36,427 nucleotides of DNA from an uncultured Clostridia bacterium (GTDB taxonomy: Bacteria > Bacillota > Clostridia > Oscillospirales > Ruminococcaceae): assembly GCA_947627045.1 (NCBI GenBank), contig CANQUM010000017.1, forward strand, positions 1 through 36,427, written 5' to 3'. A program made the translations under genes and the position numbers. This document shows positions 17,702 to 24,980 of this stretch, piece after piece (within the stretch, counting starts at the first letter, position 1; every line of letters starts with the position of its first letter). Below the pieces are notes generated by a model. That model saw nothing but the letters and a program-made list of their open reading frames with translations, did no database searches and had not been told where the DNA came from.

Positions 17702-17843
17702 TTTCTCCTCGGAGCTTTATGCTCCTGATTTTGCTTTTGCCGCTCCTGCTCATGAGCCTTTTTCGCGAGCTCGGCAGGCGGATATGTATATTGCGGATCA
17801 ACGCGATCCGGCACACCGTCGGCGTCTGTATCTCTGTAAGCGT
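17702..17843 (-). pseudogene. Out-of-frame tail after the relaxase with a DxDADGVPD motif
   Basis: The frame -1 to the relaxase is open across the relaxase stop and continues to a stop near 17702. It reads ENKVNAYRDTDADGVPDRVD, then PQYTYPPAELAKKAHEQERQ and a basic end. It has no ATG, GTG or TTG near its beginning. The motif closely resembles DIDADGVPNKID in the gene at 5936-7030. It therefore looks like the real C-terminus of an ICE protein (perhaps the relaxase), separated by a one-base frameshift, sequencing error or recoding within the A-rich stretch near 17850-17885. Confidence 0.45.
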
Positions 17844-19766
17844 TTACTTTATTTTCATACCGCCTTTCATTTTTGCATTTTTCTGACCTCCTTTCCGATG
17901 AGAAGCATTCGCTGAAATAATATCGTTGATTTTTCTTTCCTGCTCCGGCATATATACCACATTGTATTTCTGATTGCCGTATTTTACAAAGTTCTCGCGA
18001 TTTACCTTTTCCGAGAATTTTCCCACGAACGCGGCAAATTCAATGTTTCCCTCAGAGCTTAATCTTTCAAGCTGCTCCTTTGTTATGATTTTATAGCACA
18101 GTCTGACTCCCTGCGCGGCGGCCTTTTCTTTAAGCCGCTTGTTGATCTCCCTTGCGTTTATCACCTCCGATATTTCCCGCTTATGCTCGGGGTATATTAC
18201 ATCAAGAATCAACTTCTTGTTGTTTGGCTCAAATGCTATGTTATATTTTTTGTTGTCCTTTTTGCTTTTGAAATACGCTATATCAATTAAGCTCCATAGG
18301 CGATTGCCTTTAAGCGCCTTGAGCTTTTCCTCGTCTATCACTATGAAATTGACCGCCGCTTCGGACGCTTTCTTTATTCGCCTGTATTTTGCTATGTTCT
18401 CTTTCTCCTCAACTACCGCCGAATAATAATCGGCTCGCAGCCCAAGCGCCAACGCAAGATTTTTTACATTGTGTTTTTTCAATGTAACCTCTGCTATACC
18501 CGCCGCGTGATTAACCTTAGCGCTGTAAAAAAACGGTTGATTGCAAAGCAAGGGGAGTTGATGAGCGTATATCTTTATTCTTATGTTTTCGTCGGGAAGA
18601 TTTTTTAAAGCTTTGTAATTGATGTTCCCGACAAACGAAAAGCTGTTTTTAATTTCTTTTTCTGATGGGTATGACCTTCGATATTTTTTTCTTTCAAACG
18701 AAAGCCTTGAAAGAAATATTTTACTGCGCCGAGAAAACAAAAGCATAAGCAATATTTGAATTACAGATTTTAAAATAATATGATTTCCGTATTTGCTTTT
18801 GTCGTCGTTTTTAAAAATCGGAGCAAGGTCTTTCGCCCGTTTTTGTATTATCGGAACCTTTACGCCTAAGTACTGCGGCTGATGGGAATTGAAATATTCT
18901 CTTTCCGCTTTTGAAAAATCCTGCCGTGTGTTTTTTACTGTACTTTGATTTTTATTTTCCCCTATTAGAACGTGGTCTATCTTAAACCTTTTAACAATGT
19001 TATCCTGAGCGAAAATCTCTCCGGCTTCCCTTGCGAGTGTGTTTAGGCGAATACATTTTTTCTCACCGTCCTTCAGAATCGTTATGTTCTTTCCGTTATA
19101 GTTTACGAAAAACTTTCTGCCCGCAAGAAATTTATCAAGATCGTTTTGAGTTTTTATCTTGGGATTTTCGATTGCCGATTTAAGTGCAATCGCGAGCTCC
19201 ACCTTCCACGACTGCTTCCGTTTTGAGGCCTCGCGAGTCGCGCTGTTGATTCCCTTGTATTTTTTTGTTTCGTAATTCACACCTAAAACGGACAAATTAT
19301 GCTTTTTGCAAAGATCGTCGTTTACGCTTTGAAGCTCGGAGAGAGTCCTTTTGTTGTCGGCAAACTTTTTCCCCGTCGCAAGATTTATATTATTGACTAT
19401 AAAATGGCTGTGGAGATGATCGCGGTCAATGTGCGTTGAAATTATAACCTGATGATCCTTCCAAACCTTTTGCGCAAATTCCTTAGCAAACTCGTGCGCC
19501 TGCTCGGGCGTTATTTTTTCATCCTTCGGAAAGGACTGATAAAAATGGTGGCAGAGTATTCCTTTGTCTTGATTGAACGTCAGGCGAACGCTTTTAAAAT
19601 TATCGGCAATATCGTTCGCCGAGCCGCCGCAGCAATTCTGATAAAAAATTTTATACGCCTTGTCCTCGCGCCTTACATATTCTATTGCCGAAATGCAGTG
19701 CGACGCCGATTTTATTTTTCCTCTTGAGCCGCTGTTTTTGTTTCCGACCGATTGTATTATCGACAT
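17844..19766 (-). CDS. MOBP-type relaxase
   Basis: 640 aa. It is expected to nick oriT, attach to the 5' end through a tyrosine and pilot the strand into the recipient. Likely catalytic Tyr30 lies in CISAIEYVRRED; HHFYQSF spans 73-79; the metal-binding triad motif HIDRDHLHSHFIVNN spans 112-126 (H112, H117, H119, H121). The family's Y, H-x-x-x-S-F and HxDxxHxHxH order is intact. The C-terminal 400 residues are basic and of unknown fold. It starts 7 bases after the mobC stop without a good SD, suggesting coupling. The protein ends in KMKGGMKIK, but an adjacent open frame carries a plausible longer tail, so the annotated C-terminus may be truncated. Confidence 0.9.
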   Translation of the reverse strand: MSIIQSVGNKNSGSRGKIKSASHCISAIEYVRREDKAYKIFYQNCCGGSANDIADNFKSVRLTFNQDKGILCHHFYQSFPKDEKITPEQAHEFAKEFAQKVWKDHQVIISTHIDRDHLHSHFIVNNINLATGKKFADNKRTLSELQSVNDDLCKKHNLSVLGVNYETKKYKGINSATREASKRKQSWKVELAIALKSAIENPKIKTQNDLDKFLAGRKFFVNYNGKNITILKDGEKKCIRLNTLAREAGEIFAQDNIVKRFKIDHVLIGENKNQSTVKNTRQDFSKAEREYFNSHQPQYLGVKVPIIQKRAKDLAPIFKNDDKSKYGNHIILKSVIQILLMLLFSRRSKIFLSRLSFERKKYRRSYPSEKEIKNSFSFVGNINYKALKNLPDENIRIKIYAHQLPLLCNQPFFYSAKVNHAAGIAEVTLKKHNVKNLALALGLRADYYSAVVEEKENIAKYRRIKKASEAAVNFIVIDEEKLKALKGNRLWSLIDIAYFKSKKDNKKYNIAFEPNNKKLILDVIYPEHKREISEVINAREINKRLKEKAAAQGVRLCYKIITKEQLERLSSEGNIEFAAFVGKFSEKVNRENFVKYGNQKYNVVYMPEQERKINDIISANASHRKGGQKNAKMKGGMKIK

Positions 19767-19772
19767 TTAAAG

Positions 19773-20210
19773 TCACTGTCCCGACTGCTCGTATTTTTCA
19801 ATCGCCTCGTAAAGCAGAGCCTTTATCTCATCGAGCTGATACCTTATTGTGTCCGGCGACGGAGGTATTACGTCTTTCTCCTTTTCAAGAGTCATTGACA
19901 AAGCAAAATCAGCTTTCCGTTTAAGATATTCCATTTGCTTTTGGATCAGCTCGATCTGTTTTTGAGAAATCGTTTTATTCGTATTTGCAACTTTTGCAAT
20001 TTGATTGATATTGTTTCCGACGCGGTTTACTTCGATGAGCAGCCTTACTATCGGCTCGGGGTTAATTACCCTTTTCTTTTCTGAAAGGGTGAGAATGTAT
20101 TTTGACAGGGTAAAGCCCGCGGCTCTTGCTCTGCTTACAAGAATATTTTTCTCTTTTTTCGTGACGCGGATAATTATATTGTCGGTTTTGTTATTTTCGT
20201 TTTTTTGCAA
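19773..20210 (-). CDS. mobC: MobC-like relaxosome accessory protein
   Basis: 145 aa from a TTG at 20210 (QKNENNKTDNIIIRVTKKEK); the frame is open further to 20393, but that stretch is the repeat-filled oriT candidate and encodes no family-like sequence. IIIRVTKKEKNILVSRARAA fits a ribbon-helix-helix DNA-binding N-terminus, and VNRVGNNINQIAKVANTNK is the conserved MobC core. A coiled-coil-like C-terminus follows. MobC proteins bind oriT and help the relaxase open the nick region. It is directly upstream of the relaxase and directly downstream of palindromes it could bind. A weak SD (GAGG) supports the TTG; the exact start is uncertain. Confidence 0.8.
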   Translation of the reverse strand: MQKNENNKTDNIIIRVTKKEKNILVSRARAAGFTLSKYILTLSEKKRVINPEPIVRLLIEVNRVGNNINQIAKVANTNKTISQKQIELIQKQMEYLKRKADFALSMTLEKEKDVIPPSPDTIRYQLDEIKALLYEAIEKYEQSGQ

Positions 20211-20259
20211 TTTTTGACGCCTCGCTTTTTTAATTTTTCTTTCTGTTTGTCTGCTCTCT

Positions 20260-20283
20260 CCGAACCGACCGCCTGCGGTTCGG
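20260..20283. repeat. GC-rich inverted repeat beside mobC
   Basis: CCGAACCG and CGGTTCGG are perfect complements around an 8-base spacer. The right arm with three further bases (CGGTTCGGTTT) is repeated directly at 20400-20410, so the arms may be protein-binding half-sites of the transfer origin. Confidence 0.6.
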
Positions 20284-20304
20284 TTTGGAGGAGCGCAAGC
20301 ACAG

Positions 20305-20343
20305 ATTTTGTATATACAAATCAAAAATTTGTATATACAAAAT
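20305..20343. repeat. 39-base inverted repeat made of two TTTGTATATACAAA palindromes
   Basis: Left arm ATTTTGTATATACAAAT (20305-20321), spacer CAAAA, right arm exactly the reverse complement (20327-20343). Each arm contains the 14-base palindrome TTTGTATATACAAA. Paired palindromic sites of this kind are typical operators for ribbon-helix-helix dimers; MobC, encoded about 95 bases away, is the obvious candidate. Confidence 0.75.
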
Positions 20344-20382
20344 CGGCTTGTTAGGGAGAGCCCTAAGACCCCAAAAATCACT

Positions 20383-20527
20383 GCGTTCAGCAAAAATGAC
20401 GGTTCGGTTTTCGAATTTGTAAAAGATTGATTTTTTAAAAATTCAAATTTTTTCTATCAGAAAAATGAAATTCGATTTTTGCATTTTTCCGATTTTTGTT
20501 TTTTCCCTTTTCATTTTTGCCGAACGC
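20383..20527. repeat. Long-range 17-base inverted repeat flanking an AT-rich tract
   Basis: GCGTTCAGCAAAAATGA at 20383-20399 and TCATTTTTGCCGAACGC at 20511-20527 are reverse complements with one mismatch, enclosing 111 bases of A/T-rich DNA. It borders the oriT candidate. Confidence 0.6.
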
Positions 20528-20557
20528 GGATTTGGGGATTTTTACTATCGGCGTGTA

Positions 20558-20911
20558 CTAAGTATTAAAGAAAATGGTAACGAAAAAGAAAAGAACGCAA
20601 ACATAGAATATCGGTTTTAAAACTCTCTGTCGTAACCACTGCATATGTCCGTCGTCATTTTCGTAAGTGCATATCATATATTCTATCTCTGCAAATAAAA
20701 AGACGCCTATACTAATAGCAGCAACAAGTTTAAAAGCAAATCGAACTGCGCCGCTTGTAAACCATGTTACAATAAGGCAACCGCAAATAAACAGTCCCAT
20801 AATAATGATGAAAGGAAAAACATATTTATTTACCCGTATATATTTCTTGTATTGCTTTTCAAGAGATTTTTTCTCTCGTTCTTGCTTTTTACGTTGTTCG
20901 CTGTTATCCAT
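20558..20911 (-). CDS. Small three-TM membrane protein, unknown
   Basis: 117 aa. A charged N-terminus (NSEQRKKQEREKKSLEKQYK) is followed by three hydrophobic segments around FPFIIIMGLFICGCLIV, AFKLVAAISIGVFLFAEI and IFYVCVLFFFVTIFF, with a polar loop ENDDGHMQWLRQR between the second and third. Strong RBS (AAGGAGG, about 7 bases from the ATG). No family recognised. It is the last gene before the oriT candidate and could be an entry-exclusion or membrane accessory factor, but nothing in the sequence proves this. Confidence 0.7.
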   Translation of the reverse strand: MDNSEQRKKQEREKKSLEKQYKKYIRVNKYVFPFIIIMGLFICGCLIVTWFTSGAVRFAFKLVAAISIGVFLFAEIEYMICTYENDDGHMQWLRQRVLKPIFYVCVLFFFVTIFFNT

Positions 20912-20963
20912 AATTTCGCCTCCTTATTTTTTGAAAAATAAAAAGCCGTTAGAGAAACAACAA

Positions 20964-21209
20964 TTAAAGATTTTCCTCTTGGCGGCTTTGCGCCGCGTCG
21001 AGAATTTTTTTAAATTCCGCCGCAGTTTTAATTTCACTTTTGCTGATGATTTGCATAATCTTTTTCTGTTCGTCCTTTTGTTGCAGCGCGGCAAGTCTTT
21101 TAATCTTTTGCTTCTGCGCTTTGATTTTTTCCTTTGACCTGTTAATGATTTCTTCAAGCTGCAATATCTTCAACTCGCAGCCTTCGATTTCTTTTATGTA
21201 ATCCCTCAT
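20964..21209 (-). CDS. Small coiled-coil protein, unknown
   Basis: 81 aa, almost entirely helical and charged (LKILQLEEIINRSKEKIKAQ, then QKQKIKRLAALQQKDEQKK), with heptad-like hydrophobic spacing typical of a coiled coil. Its ATG overlaps the ssb stop in an ATGA junction, so it is translationally coupled to ssb. No family recognised; it could be a small DNA-associated or scaffold protein of the processing module. Confidence 0.7.
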   Translation of the reverse strand: MRDYIKEIEGCELKILQLEEIINRSKEKIKAQKQKIKRLAALQQKDEQKKIMQIISKSEIKTAAEFKKILDAAQSRQEENL

Positions 21210-21661
21210 TTTTCAACATCGTCCTCTGCGCCGTATTCGATATATTCATCGAGCGGAGGCGCGAACTCATCATCGGGCAACGGTATATCCTCGCTCGGAA
21301 CATTTTCACCGAATGCCGAAACCTCATTTGTCTTTTTTGCTCCTGCGAAAAATGCCTGTTCAACATTTAAGACAGTGGATTTTCTCTTTACGCCGTCTTT
21401 GTCTGTGTAGTTGTTCGTTCTAAGCTCGCCCTTAAGAGTTATTTCCTGCCCTTTTGAAAAATGCTTATGGATAAATTCCGCCGTCGCTCTCCACGCGGTG
21501 CAGTCGATAAAATCGGCGGAATACGTCCCGTCCGGGTTTTTATAATTTCTCTGGCAGGCGACGGTGAAGTGCAAAAACTTCAATTCCTTATCGCCGTTTT
21601 TCTTGCTTTGCAGCGTCGGCTCCTGTGTGAATCTTCCTGTGATTGATACTGAATTTAACAT
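21206..21661 (-). CDS. ssb: Single-stranded DNA-binding protein
   Basis: 151 aa. The OB-fold is clear: MLNSVSITGRFTQEPTLQ, LHFTVACQRNYKN, FIDCTAWRATAEFIHKHFSK, GQEITLKGELRTNNYTDKDG. It should coat the transferred single strand or protect replicating element DNA. The C-terminal 40 residues are acidic. The usual DDDIPF protein-interaction tip is missing: a DIPLPDDE stretch is internal and the protein ends in AEDDVEK. An RBS-like AGAGGA is upstream. It overlaps the next gene by 4 bases. Confidence 0.93.
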   Translation of the reverse strand: MLNSVSITGRFTQEPTLQSKKNGDKELKFLHFTVACQRNYKNPDGTYSADFIDCTAWRATAEFIHKHFSKGQEITLKGELRTNNYTDKDGVKRKSTVLNVEQAFFAGAKKTNEVSAFGENVPSEDIPLPDDEFAPPLDEYIEYGAEDDVEK

Positions 21662-21750
21662 TCTTTTTTCATCCTCTTTTCTTAATTATAATTTTTCGTC
21701 TGTACAATTATCGTGGCTTTCTAAAAATAAAGCTGTGCGCGTGAGTAAAA

Positions 21751-22020
21751 TTACTTCGTCTCATCTCCCTCCTTAAAAAATTCTGACAAAATGACGTATT
21801 CAAAGTAATCTCTTACCCTTGAATCAAGTAAAACTATCGTTTCCGGACTATGGCAGCTTTCTTTAGGAAAAGCTATGCGGTATCTGTTTGCGATTGTTTT
21901 GATTATTTTTATATCCTTGATGAGAATACAATGATTAAGCGTGATCGTCGCGTATGCCTTTAGCCTCGGGAGTCCTTCTACTTGCCGGATACTGATGTTC
22001 GTTATTTTTGGTATGTTCAT
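21751..22020 (-). CDS. SpoVG-family protein
   Basis: 89 aa. ITNISIRQVEGLPRLKAYAT followed by ITLNHCILIKDIKIIK, then YRIAFPKESC in the place of the MPxK motif, and a C-terminal helix SRVRDYFEYVILSEFF: the compact SpoVG layout. It starts two bases after the parB stop and uses an SD inside the parB end (GAGGAAG). SpoVG proteins bind nucleic acid and modulate gene expression; many ICEs carry one next to ssb and parB. A second, tandem version is at 9106-9897. Confidence 0.8.
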   Translation of the reverse strand: MNIPKITNISIRQVEGLPRLKAYATITLNHCILIKDIKIIKTIANRYRIAFPKESCHSPETIVLLDSRVRDYFEYVILSEFFKEGDETK

Positions 22021-22021
22021 T

Positions 22022-23197
22022 TCATTCTTCCTCGTTAAAAAAATTATTTAAAAGCTTTTTCAGCTTCATATGCTTTTCCTTGCTCAAAAGCCTGCCGGAG
22101 CGTATCATATCGCGGATGCAGGAATCGACTTCGGAATATTTAAATGCATCGGTTTCGCCGTTTGCATCAAGCATAAAGGAATAATTGTTAAGATTAACCT
22201 CAAGTTTACCATTATAACGGAAAGAGAAACCGCCTCTCGGCTTCAGCTTTTCCTTTATCGCTTCCTGTGAAGTAGGCAGATGCGATATGTAATATTCAAA
22301 AATTTCTTCTGCAACATAGTAAGAAAGTATGGCTTCTTCCAAATGTTTTCTTCGTGCAATCTCATCAATCGTATCACACAATTTCTTGTCGGCGTTATCC
22401 TCGTTTTCTTCTTCAATGATTTCGCCTTCTGCTTTTTCGCAATCCGGCATTTCTCCGTTAAACGCTTCGGACGGCGGAAACCCGCCGTCCGAATATTCAC
22501 TGTCAATGTTATCGTCATCATTACCCTGATCCTCGTCGGATATGTCATCGACGGCCTGCTGCGTTATTTCTTCGGTCATGCTTTTATAATCCCGGGAAAG
22601 ATTATAGGCGCGATTGATAGTCATATCGCCCTCCATAACGCTTTCTTGTATCTCATCGGGAAGATTAGATATGCTGTCATACTTTCTAACCTGCCTCTCC
22701 GATATATGCAGCATATCCGCGATATTTTTTTGCAGTCCGCCCGAGAGCTTACCGTTATCCTTGAGATCCTCAAGAAGCTCCTTTACTCTTTTGTAAAAGC
22801 TGAATTTCTGCGCCGAGGTGTATTCTCTTGTTTCAAGGTTTGCTTCGTGCAGCCGTAATTCCGCCTGTATCGCCTCCAGATCGTCGTAAACCACGCATGG
22901 GACGCTTTTCCAATTAAGCCTTGAAATCGCCTTAAAGCGCCGTTCTCCGCTTATTAGGTGATACAACCCGTCGCTCCCCTTATTCACGCACAGCGGCTCT
23001 ATGAGCCCGTAAGCCTCTATGCTCTTTGCAAGCTGTTCCACGTTCTCGGCGCTGTCGTTTTCATTGTAGGGATTAAACTCGGCGGCAACGATCTCCGACG
23101 TCGGTATAAGCTCTTGCCTGCTTGTGCTTTTAAGCTCCTGCACCGTTTCGTTTGCGTCGGCAAAAGCTGCGGTTAGGTTTTCTAAGTTTATAGCCAT
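22022..23197 (-). CDS. parB: ParB/Spo0J-like partition protein
   Basis: 391 aa. The ParB N-terminal domain is clear: IPTSEIVAAEFNPYN, ENVEQLAKSIEAYGLIEPLC, and the CTP-binding arginine box GERRFKA at 84-90. A central HTH follows (LSGGLQKNIADMLHISERQV with a recognition helix near RKYDSISNLPDEIQ). A strongly acidic linker (about 215-275) precedes a C-terminal region of unknown fold, longer than in chromosomal Spo0J. It is a candidate partner of the ParA at 25110. RBS AAAGGA upstream. No parS-like site was identified with confidence. Confidence 0.9.
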   Translation of the reverse strand: MAINLENLTAAFADANETVQELKSTSRQELIPTSEIVAAEFNPYNENDSAENVEQLAKSIEAYGLIEPLCVNKGSDGLYHLISGERRFKAISRLNWKSVPCVVYDDLEAIQAELRLHEANLETREYTSAQKFSFYKRVKELLEDLKDNGKLSGGLQKNIADMLHISERQVRKYDSISNLPDEIQESVMEGDMTINRAYNLSRDYKSMTEEITQQAVDDISDEDQGNDDDNIDSEYSDGGFPPSEAFNGEMPDCEKAEGEIIEEENEDNADKKLCDTIDEIARRKHLEEAILSYYVAEEIFEYYISHLPTSQEAIKEKLKPRGGFSFRYNGKLEVNLNNYSFMLDANGETDAFKYSEVDSCIRDMIRSGRLLSKEKHMKLKKLLNNFFNEEE

Positions 23198-23258
23198 AAC
23201 TGTCAGTCCTTTCTTAAATGTTAAAATTCATATTGAGGAATTCCTTAATCGCTAAAAA

Positions 23259-23699
23259 TCATTCATCCTTTTGTGCGAATGGTAATTCGTTGGTTGTCAT
23301 ATCATCTATTAGCTTCTTGCTATATCTTTCTCCGTATTCCCCATCGAGAGGCACATTATGTATTAAATCTATCCATTTTGCATCAACAGTATTAATTATA
23401 TCTAATATAGTATTAATTATATCTAATGTCGCAGTATTTGTTGCCGTCAACGAAGAAATAAGCTGCAAAATCATTTCGGACGCCTCGTCGGGATACATAA
23501 GAATTCGTATATACTGTTCTTTTGTTTCTTCATCTGTAATTATCCGGCTGTACTTCATTAACTTTTCCATCAGTTTTTTTGCGTCCGATTCGGGTTCCTT
23601 GTTTTCCAAATTGATAAAATTCTTTTCTAAAGTCTCCATTAAAAAATCAAACCCTGATGGAGTAAGAATCAACTTTACAGGCGGTAATGATTTCCACAT
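23259..23699 (-). CDS. Unknown protein with an internal 7-aa duplication
   Basis: 146 aa with a good RBS (AAGGAG, about 10 bases upstream). It appears helical and soluble (LMETLEKNFINLENKEPESD, KKLMEKLMKYSRIITDEETK). The segment ILDIINTILDIINTV comes from a 21-bp tandem duplication (23388-23427). No family recognised. It sits between the XRE regulator and parB and may be an accessory of the maintenance operon. Confidence 0.65.
   Translation of the reverse strand: MWKSLPPVKLILTPSGFDFLMETLEKNFINLENKEPESDAKKLMEKLMKYSRIITDEETKEQYIRILMYPDEASEMILQLISSLTATNTATLDIINTILDIINTVDAKWIDLIHNVPLDGEYGERYSKKLIDDMTTNELPFAQKDE
23388..23427. repeat. 21-bp tandem duplication inside a gene
   Basis: Unit AGTATTAATTATATCTAATA plus T is repeated head to tail, 19 of the second 21 bases being identical before it diverges. 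It keeps frame, adding ILDIINT to the encoded protein, and could vary in copy number by slippage. Confidence 0.7.
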
Positions 23700-23722
23700 A
23701 GAATTTGTCTCCTTTTTCTTTG

Positions 23723-24103
23723 TTATTTAAAATTTTTAGCGAATGCGGCTTTTTCCTTTTTCCCGAGCTTGCGGTAATACAAAAGCAGCTGCCGTTCATC
23801 GACGGAAAGCGGATATAACAATTCATCCTTCTGAAACAGAATAATTTTATCATTTTCCGGTTCGATAGTTTTAGGCGATACTTCTGCTTCAATTTCGCTG
23901 TCGAAACAGCGTAAAAGCTCGTCATATGGTATATTGAGGAGCTTTTTTAATATCAGAATCGTATTTAAACTCGGACTTGATTTTCCGGTTTCATAGTAGG
24001 AATATGTTGATCTGTCAACTTTAAGAGTATTAGCGACCATTTGCTGTGTGAAGCCGCAGCATAACCGATAACGGATTAATAAGCCTGATATTTTATTAGG
24101 CAT
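23723..24103 (-). CDS. XRE-family transcriptional regulator
   Basis: 126 aa from the ATG at 24103, preferred over a GTG at 24112 because that GTG overlaps the SD GAGGTG. The helix-turn-helix is at the N-terminus: LLIRYRLCCGFTQQMVANTL, VDRSTYSYYETGKSSPSLNT, ILKKLLNIPYDELL, a typical HTH_3 of the Cro/C1 type. The C-terminal 60 residues (acidic linker, then VDERQLLLYYRKLGKKEKAA) may sense or dimerise. It probably regulates maintenance or transfer genes of the element; its operator is unknown. Confidence 0.88.
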   Translation of the reverse strand: MPNKISGLLIRYRLCCGFTQQMVANTLKVDRSTYSYYETGKSSPSLNTILILKKLLNIPYDELLRCFDSEIEAEVSPKTIEPENDKIILFQKDELLYPLSVDERQLLLYYRKLGKKEKAAFAKNFK

Positions 24104-24146
24104 TCTTGTCACCTCGCTTTTTTGTGGTTTTTGTTATTTTCTTTTT

Positions 24147-24929
24147 CTATTCTCCCAATATATGTAATTTTGCCAACTCTATCGCTATTTGATATTCGCG
24201 CCCGTATTTGTTATTGCCGTGTGTTTCTTCAACCGCAGCCGCGAATTCGTCTATTGTGCCGGTAAAGCAACCGCACGTTACACCAATTCCGCCGTCTGCT
24301 GTTTTGTAGAATGTGGTAGCGTCGTTACGGCTGCCTATACTATCAGCAACAAATATATCTTGTTTACTTTTGATGTGAGCTCTTCCGCAAACATGGGCGT
24401 TGCCATCAATGCAGGCTTTGCCGCTAACACGGGCATTGCCATCAATATAAGCACTCCCATTAATATAGGCGCTTTCATGAACAGTGGCGTTGCCGCCAAT
24501 ACGGGCGTCGCCATCAACACGAGCGTTGCCGTCAACATAGGCATTGTCGCGAACATGGGCATTACCACCAACATTAGCGTTGCCAGCAACAAAAGCCCCG
24601 CCACCAATATAGGCATTGCCATCAACACAAGCACTGTCATCAACACAGGCATTGCCATAAACCCAAGCTCTGTTTTTAACACAGGCGTTGCCACGGACGG
24701 TAGCACGACCGAAGGCACGGGCATTATCGCCCACCCACGCACAGCCGAGGTGGGATAGATTATCTTCCGTTTCAATGTAGCCGCCCAACGTGCCGACCGT
24801 AACACCGTCCGTAACTATTTTTTCTGTACCGATTCGAAAATCAATTAATGCCCGAATACGGTGCAACACCCTGCCATTAATCCAAATAGTATCATCAGGA
24901 ATTAATTCGTATTTTTTTGTTTCTGCCAT
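24147..24929 (-). CDS. Hexapeptide left-handed beta-helix protein
   Basis: 260 aa from the ATG at 24929; a TTG lies 6 bases upstream. The middle holds about 21 consecutive six-residue units of the form G-N-A-x-V-x (GNACVD, GNAYIG, GNARVD, GNATVH, GNARVS), which fold as a left-handed parallel beta-helix. An N-terminal cap (VTVGTLGGYIETEDNLSHLG) and a C-terminal domain (FYKTADGGIGVTCGCFTGTI, then EETHGNNKYGREYQIAIELA) are the conserved flanks of this family in gut phages and ICEs. The enzymatic or structural role is not established, and there are no catalytic acyltransferase residues I can point to. The upstream box 24959-24980 is shared with parA. Confidence 0.8.
   Translation of the reverse strand: MAETKKYELIPDDTIWINGRVLHRIRALIDFRIGTEKIVTDGVTVGTLGGYIETEDNLSHLGCAWVGDNARAFGRATVRGNACVKNRAWVYGNACVDDSACVDGNAYIGGGAFVAGNANVGGNAHVRDNAYVDGNARVDGDARIGGNATVHESAYINGSAYIDGNARVSGKACIDGNAHVCGRAHIKSKQDIFVADSIGSRNDATTFYKTADGGIGVTCGCFTGTIDEFAAAVEETHGNNKYGREYQIAIELAKLHILGE
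24371..24750 (-). repeat. 18-bp periodic coding repeats (about 21 hexapeptide units)
   Basis: Degenerate 18-bp units encode the beta-helix rungs. The variable positions are mostly the second and sixth residues of each unit. The periodicity also opens long meaningless frames on the opposite strand. Confidence 0.75.
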
Positions 24930-24958
24930 TGTCAATCCTGCTCCCTTCGTTTTGCCTT

Positions 24959-24980
24959 ATAATTGATTTAACTGTTATTT
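24959..24980. promoter_or_regulatory. 22-base shared upstream box, copy 1
   Basis: ATAATTGATTTAAC-T-GTTATTT, 21 of 22 bases identical to 25893-25914. Its centre TAAC-T-GTTA is palindromic. It lies about 30 bases upstream of the beta-helix gene. Likely an operator or promoter element used by two transcription units. Confidence 0.5.

Larger units (their letters stand above)
20211..20557. other. Non-coding, repeat-rich AT-rich region: putative oriT
   Basis: The only gap over 300 bases in the window. It holds, from low to high coordinate: an 8-bp GC-rich inverted repeat (CCGAACCG 20260-20267 / CGGTTCGG 20276-20283); a 39-base double palindrome (20305-20343); a 6-bp hairpin TTAGGG-AGAG-CCCTAA (20351-20366); a direct repeat CGGTTCGGTTT (20276 and 20400); a 17-base inverted repeat (20383-20399 / 20511-20527, one mismatch); and an A/T tract with repeated CGATTTTTG/CATTTTTGC units. 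Its position just upstream of mobC and the relaxase is where oriT is expected. No nic site could be assigned. Confidence 0.6.

Noticed and set aside
17685-17816. Upstream extension of the helicase frame to an ATG at 17816
   Set aside because: It reads as Arg-rich non-family sequence, has no SD, and overlaps a better coding-looking frame; MARKYD at 17684 matches the family start.
20211-20393. Upstream extension of the mobC frame to an ATG at 20393
   Set aside because: The stretch consists of the palindromes and hairpins of the oriT candidate and encodes a Cys/Arg-rich string unlike MobC.
24371-24750. Regular short repeats resembling a CRISPR array
   Set aside because: The 18-bp units are degenerate, have no unique spacers, and encode hexapeptide rungs.
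24189-24805. Long frames over the beta-helix gene in other readings, on both strands
   Set aside because: They arise from the 18-bp coding periodicity, have repetitive low-information translations and no RBS.
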